Part shown: positions 20,037-23,522 of the stretch, in pieces
Position numbering within the stretch: the stretch's first letter is position 1
Layout: each line of letters starts with the position of its first letter
Virus record (IMG/VR): IMGVR_UViG_3300042691_004022
Span: 1-23,522 of that record
Strand: one strand, 5' to 3'
DNA length: 23,522 nucleotides
Source of the DNA: a virus
Position numbers and translations under genes: made by a program
Notes under the pieces: generated by a model
Databases searched by the model: none
What the model saw: the letters and a program-made list of their open reading frames with translations, nothing else
Told to the model about the DNA's origin: nothing

Positions 20037-22700
20037 TTGTACGTAGATGCATTCTTTCAGCGTGATGCTGATATCGTGAAGGTAGTCGAACGTAGCACAG
20101 AGGGGAAACGAGTATTCAAAGAGTTTCCTGTACGCTATACGTTTTACTATCCAGACCAGAGGGGTAAGTACCAAAGTATTTACGGTGACCCTTTATCAAG
20201 AGTTGTATGTAAAAACTCAAAAGACTTCCGCAAGGAATTGTCAATTAACTCAAACAAAACACTATTTGAAGCAGATATTAATCCTATCTTCTCTACACTT
20301 AGTGAAAACTATCTCAATCAAGACGCACCAAAGCTCAATGTAGCTTTCTGGGATATTGAGGTGGACTTTGATCCAGAACGTGGCTATGCTAGTCCAGAGG
20401 ACGCATTTATGCCAATTACTGCTATCGCTGTTCACCTACAATGGCTTGACACACTTGTATGTTTGGCAGTTCCTCCAAAGAAAATGAGTGTAGCAGAAGC
20501 AGAAGAACTTGTTAAGGATTTTCCTAACACGCATATCTTTGACAACGAAGCAGATATGCTAGATACGTTCTTGAACCTAATACAAGACGCTGACATCCTA
20601 AGTGGTTGGAACAGTGAGGGCTTTGATATGCCCTATACGGTTAACCGCATTACTAAAGTATTAAGCAAAGACGACACCCGTAGATTATGCTTGTGGGATC
20701 AATATCCTAAAAAACGTGAGTATGAAAAGTATGGAAAAACAGCTACTACTTATGACTTGGTTGGTCGCGTTCATTTGGACAGTCTCGAGTTGTACCGCAA
20801 GTACACCTATGAAGAACGACACACCTATCGATTGGATGCAATCGGAGAAATGGAAGTAGGTGAAAGTAAAACTGTTTACGAAGGTACACTGGATCAACTG
20901 TACAACAACGACTTCCGTAAGTTTGTTGAATATAACAGACAAGATACTGCACTATTAGATAAACTAGATAAAAAACTAAAATTTATTGACTTATCTAATA
21001 AACTAGCACACGAATGTACTGTATTACTACAGACCACAATGGGTGCTGTAGCTGTTACTGAACAGGCTATTATTAACGAATGCCATCGTAGAGGATTCCA
21101 AGTTCCTAATCGCCCTAAACGCGATGAAGAAGCAGACAACTCAGCCGCAGGTGCGTATGTAGCGTATCCTAAAGAAGGCATTCAAGATTGGATTGGCTCA
21201 TTAGACATTAACTCACTGTACCCTAGTGCTATTAGAGCACTTAACATGGGACCAGAAACTATTGTAGGACAGTTACGTCAAACTGCCACACAAGAATATA
21301 TTGACGAACTTACAGCAAAAGGTAAGTCATTTGCGGCTGCATGGGAAGGCATGTTCGGTAGTGTTGAGTATACCGCTGTTATGAACAAAGAAATTGGCAC
21401 AGAAATTACCATTGACTGGGAAGAAGGTGGAGTTGACAAACTAAGTGCTGCCGAAGTATATCGATTGATATTTGAAAGCAATCAGCCATTTATGCTTAGT
21501 GCCAATGGTACTATCTTTACCTACGAGAAAGAAGGAATTATTCCTGGATTGTTAAAACGTTGGTATGCCGAACGTAAAGAGATGCAGGCTAAACTAAAAG
21601 AATGTATCAAGGCAGGCAACAAAGTTGAAGAAGAATATTGGGATAAACGACAGCTCGTTAAAAAGATTAACCTTAATAGTTTGTACGGTGCCATTCTTAA
21701 CCCTGGTTGCCGCTTTTTTGATAAGCGTATTGGACAAAGTACTACACTAACAGGTCGTCAAATTGTTAAACACATGGCAGGCAAGGTTAATGAGATTGTA
21801 ACAGGTGACTATGACTATCGTGGTAAAGCTATTATCTATGGTGATACTGACAGTTGTTACTTTTCTGCTTACAAAACCTTACAAAAAGAAATTGATAAAG
21901 GTAGTATTCCATGGACTAAAGAAACTGTTATTCAACTCTATGACCAGATTGCAGAAGAAGTTAATAACACATTCCCACAGTTTATGTTAGATGCATTTCA
22001 TTGCCCAAAGAACCGTGGCGAAGTTATTAAAGCAGGACGTGAGATTGTCGGTAGTAAGAGTTTGTTTATTACTAAGAAACGTTATGCCGTTCTTTACTAC
22101 GATAAAGAAGGTAAGCGTACAGACGTAGAAGGTAAGCCAGGTAAGATCAAGGCCATGGGCTTGGATCTAAAACGTAGTGATACGCCAGAATTTATTCAAA
22201 ACTTCTTAAGTGATATTTTGGAGAAAGTCTTAACTGGTGCTACTGAAACAGATGTATTAGACCATATTACTGAATTCCGTACTAACTTCAAGGCTCGACC
22301 GGGATGGGAGAAAGGTTCGCCTAAACGTGCCAATAAGATTACAGAATATCAATCTAAAGAAGCAAAAGCAGGTAAGGCCAATATGCCAGGGCACGTTCGT
22401 GCAAGCATTAACTGGAATACTCTAAAACGCATGTACGACGACAAATATTCAATGAACATTACAGACGGTGCTAAAGTTATTGTTTGTAAGCTCAAAGAAA
22501 ATCCACTGGGGTTTACATCAGTAGCCTATCCAGTAGATGAACTTAGACTGCCCCAGTGGTTTAAGGATTTACCATTTAATCACGAAGAAATGGAACAGAC
22601 GATTATTGATAACAAGTTAGAAAACCTGATCGGTGTTCTTAATTGGGATATCAGATCAACCGAACAGACAAATACTTTCAATAAATTATTTGACTTCTAA
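20037..22700 (+). CDS. 43: DNA polymerase, family B (T4 gp43-like), TTG start
   Basis: This replicative polymerase has 3'-5' proofreading and 887 residues (T4 gp43: 898). Exonuclease motifs: FWDIEVDF with D106 and E108, GWNSEGFDMPYTVNR, and YNRQDTALLD. Polymerase motif A is SLDINSLYPSAIR (D390), motif B KINLNSLYG (K543-G551), motif C YGDTDS (D603, D605). A KKRYAVLYYD segment follows. All catalytic acidic residues are present. The C terminus ends in TNTFNKLFDF, a plausible clamp-binding tail like that of T4 gp43. The start is taken as TTG 20037 because AGGAG lies 7 nt before it and no ATG is near. An upstream TTG (20019) would precede that site. The rare start codon may keep levels low. gp45 follows after 38 nt with its own promoter. 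Confidence 0.97.
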   Translation: MYVDAFFQRDADIVKVVERSTEGKRVFKEFPVRYTFYYPDQRGKYQSIYGDPLSRVVCKNSKDFRKELSINSNKTLFEADINPIFSTLSENYLNQDAPKLNVAFWDIEVDFDPERGYASPEDAFMPITAIAVHLQWLDTLVCLAVPPKKMSVAEAEELVKDFPNTHIFDNEADMLDTFLNLIQDADILSGWNSEGFDMPYTVNRITKVLSKDDTRRLCLWDQYPKKREYEKYGKTATTYDLVGRVHLDSLELYRKYTYEERHTYRLDAIGEMEVGESKTVYEGTLDQLYNNDFRKFVEYNRQDTALLDKLDKKLKFIDLSNKLAHECTVLLQTTMGAVAVTEQAIINECHRRGFQVPNRPKRDEEADNSAAGAYVAYPKEGIQDWIGSLDINSLYPSAIRALNMGPETIVGQLRQTATQEYIDELTAKGKSFAAAWEGMFGSVEYTAVMNKEIGTEITIDWEEGGVDKLSAAEVYRLIFESNQPFMLSANGTIFTYEKEGIIPGLLKRWYAERKEMQAKLKECIKAGNKVEEEYWDKRQLVKKINLNSLYGAILNPGCRFFDKRIGQSTTLTGRQIVKHMAGKVNEIVTGDYDYRGKAIIYGDTDSCYFSAYKTLQKEIDKGSIPWTKETVIQLYDQIAEEVNNTFPQFMLDAFHCPKNRGEVIKAGREIVGSKSLFITKKRYAVLYYDKEGKRTDVEGKPGKIKAMGLDLKRSDTPEFIQNFLSDILEKVLTGATETDVLDHITEFRTNFKARPGWEKGSPKRANKITEYQSKEAKAGKANMPGHVRASINWNTLKRMYDDKYSMNITDGAKVIVCKLKENPLGFTSVAYPVDELRLPQWFKDLPFNHEEMEQTIIDNKLENLIGVLNWDIRSTEQTNTFNKLFDF

Positions 22701-22718
22701 TATAAAAACCTATATACT
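22690..22718 (+). promoter_or_regulatory. Sigma70-type promoter for gp45
   Basis: TTGACT (22690-22695), a 17-nt spacer and TATACT (22713-22718) each differ from consensus by one base. Transcription should start near 22725, about 14 nt before the gp45 ATG, leaving AAAGGA as the ribosome-binding site. The -35 element lies in the last codons of gene 43. Confidence 0.75.
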
Positions 22719-22738
22719 ATACAACAAAGGAAACAATC

Positions 22739-23467
22739 ATGCAAGATATTTTAAAAGACCTCGTAGGACATACACACAGTTTAGGCTTTCTACCACTAGT
22801 TAAAATTACTGGTGATAAAGACACTGTAATTGAATCTATGGCCGAAGACCGTAGTGTTATTGTTACTGCAAAAACACACAAGGCAGTTGACGAATTCGAT
22901 GGCGTCTTTGGTATGCCTAACTTAGACAAGTTAGCATTACACTTGAAGAACCCAGAGTACAAAGAAGGTGCTAACATTGAAGTAGTACGTTCACAACGTA
23001 ACGGAGTTGAGATTCCAACTAGTCTGCACTTTGAAAATGCCGCTAAAGACTTTAGAAACGATTATCGTTTCATGAATAGTGAAATTATTAATGAAAAGCT
23101 AAAGTCAGTTAAGTTCAAAGGTGCAAGTTGGGACATTCAGTTTGAGCCAGCAGTAGCAAGTATTCAACGTTTACGTTTGCAAGCGGCAGCACATACTGAA
23201 GAAACAACCTTCCAAGTTAAAACAGAAGGTGGCAACTTAGTATTCTTCTTTGGTGATGCAAGTACACACGCAGGATCATTTGTGTTCCATGCTAATGTAG
23301 ATGGAAAATTAAAGCAGACATGGTCATGGCCTGTGAATCAAGTTATGGCAATTCTTGCACTTGACGGTGATAAGACTATGCGTATTGCAGATGCAGGTGC
23401 TATGCAAATTACAGTTGATTCTGGTCTTGCTGAATACAACTACATTTTACCAGCACAGAGCAAATAA
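22739..23467 (+). CDS. 45: DNA polymerase sliding clamp (T4 gp45-like)
   Basis: This 242-residue protein is the processivity clamp, predicted to trimerise around DNA, tether gp43 and, in T4, also activate late transcription. The T4 protein has 228 residues. The matches are diffuse, as usual for clamps: LPLVKITGDKDTVIES near the N terminus, FDGVFGMPNLDKLALHLKNP, IQRLRLQAAAHTEETTFQV in the centre, and GSFVFHANVDGK and MRIADAGAMQITVDSGL at the end. It directly follows gp43, a normal T4 replication-cluster arrangement, although 44 lies about 22 kb away at the other end of the window. It has its own promoter and AAAGGA before the ATG. The stop shares one base with the next ATG. Confidence 0.9.
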   Translation: MQDILKDLVGHTHSLGFLPLVKITGDKDTVIESMAEDRSVIVTAKTHKAVDEFDGVFGMPNLDKLALHLKNPEYKEGANIEVVRSQRNGVEIPTSLHFENAAKDFRNDYRFMNSEIINEKLKSVKFKGASWDIQFEPAVASIQRLRLQAAAHTEETTFQVKTEGGNLVFFFGDASTHAGSFVFHANVDGKLKQTWSWPVNQVMAILALDGDKTMRIADAGAMQITVDSGLAEYNYILPAQSK

Positions 23468-23522
23468 TGAATAAAAACCTGACTGCACAGCAAAGCGATT
23501 ACGCATACTTCTTGCCAGCTAC
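23467..23522 (+). CDS. Start of a conserved phage protein, truncated by window edge
   Basis: An ATG overlaps the gp45 stop (TAATG) and opens a frame to the window end. Only 18 residues are visible, beginning MNKNLTAQQSDYAYFLPA. The QQxDYAxFLPA pattern resembles a hypothetical protein that follows gp45 in pelagiphage/cyanophage genomes, as far as I recall. Too little is present to say more. Confidence 0.6.
   Translation, partial: MNKNLTAQQSDYAYFLPA

Noticed and set aside
1-23522. CRISPR array, insertion sequence, integrase or attachment site
   Set aside because: No regularly spaced repeats, transposase or recombinase motifs or long direct repeats were seen; the tetrapeptide motifs are protein-level, mostly with different codons.

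Overview
The window is 23.5 kb of a tailed-phage genome of the T4-like (Straboviridae-like, marine/freshwater myovirus) type. The diagnostic genes are a family-B DNA polymerase like gp43, a sliding clamp like gp45, the large clamp-loader subunit gp44, a DsbA-like late-transcription DNA-binding protein, a phage-type PhoH and dCMP deaminase. The base composition is moderately AT-rich, genes are packed with 1-4 nt overlaps, and many small proteins resemble (from memory) conserved hypotheticals of cyanophages and pelagiphages. Lipoprotein signals, a two-component spanin and signal-peptide genes indicate a Gram-negative host. The exact host cannot be read from the sequence.

Layout, left to right. 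(1) 1-2263, plus strand: 5'-truncated gp44, dCMP deaminase, a kinase/nucleotidyltransferase fusion and a DUF2061 membrane protein, ending at a bidirectional terminator. (2) 2286-3008, minus strand: phoH. (3) 3134-6651: a late-type block with two probable virion proteins, an i-spanin/o-spanin pair, a small lipoprotein, a DUF4337 membrane protein and a 3-TM holin. (4) 6648-10474: a unit that looks driven by host sigma70. It has a perfect TTGACA-N17-TATAAT promoter, a J-domain co-chaperone, a full-length ClpA unfoldase and one unknown gene, and ends at a strong hairpin terminator. (5) 10449-19035: a second late block whose first late promoter sits inside that terminator. It holds a series of modular low-complexity proteins, a GH19 endolysin, a Dps-like ferritin, and a terminator shared with the next gene. 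(6) 19034-19351, minus strand: a secreted HExxH protein with a perfect sigma70 promoter. (7) 19412-end, plus strand: dsbA-like, a small membrane protein, gp43 (TTG start), gp45 and the start of another gene.

Two regulatory systems are visible. Sigma70-type promoters precede the J-protein/ClpA unit, the secreted HExxH gene, gp45 and (less clearly) dsbA. Six copies of a T4-late-like motif (core TAAATA) lie 17-44 nt before virion and lysis genes. Several overlap the stop codon of the gene upstream.

The most interesting pattern is in 10.8-19.0 kb. Many proteins start with a short amphipathic leader ending in [LIV]-x-E and are divided by V-A-E-(N/G/Q) or L-T-E-(A/N/S) tetrapeptides. These fall at the boundaries of recognisable domains: an NMNAT-like nucleotidyltransferase, a ParB-like fold, an HExxH metallopeptidase and a peptidoglycan-binding domain. 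They resemble cleavage sites of the T4 prohead protease gp21 and the capsid-targeting leader of T4 internal proteins. I infer that these genes may encode polyproteins packaged in the capsid, cut into separate enzymes during head maturation, and possibly injected into the host. This is a hypothesis; the motifs are seen, the processing is not.
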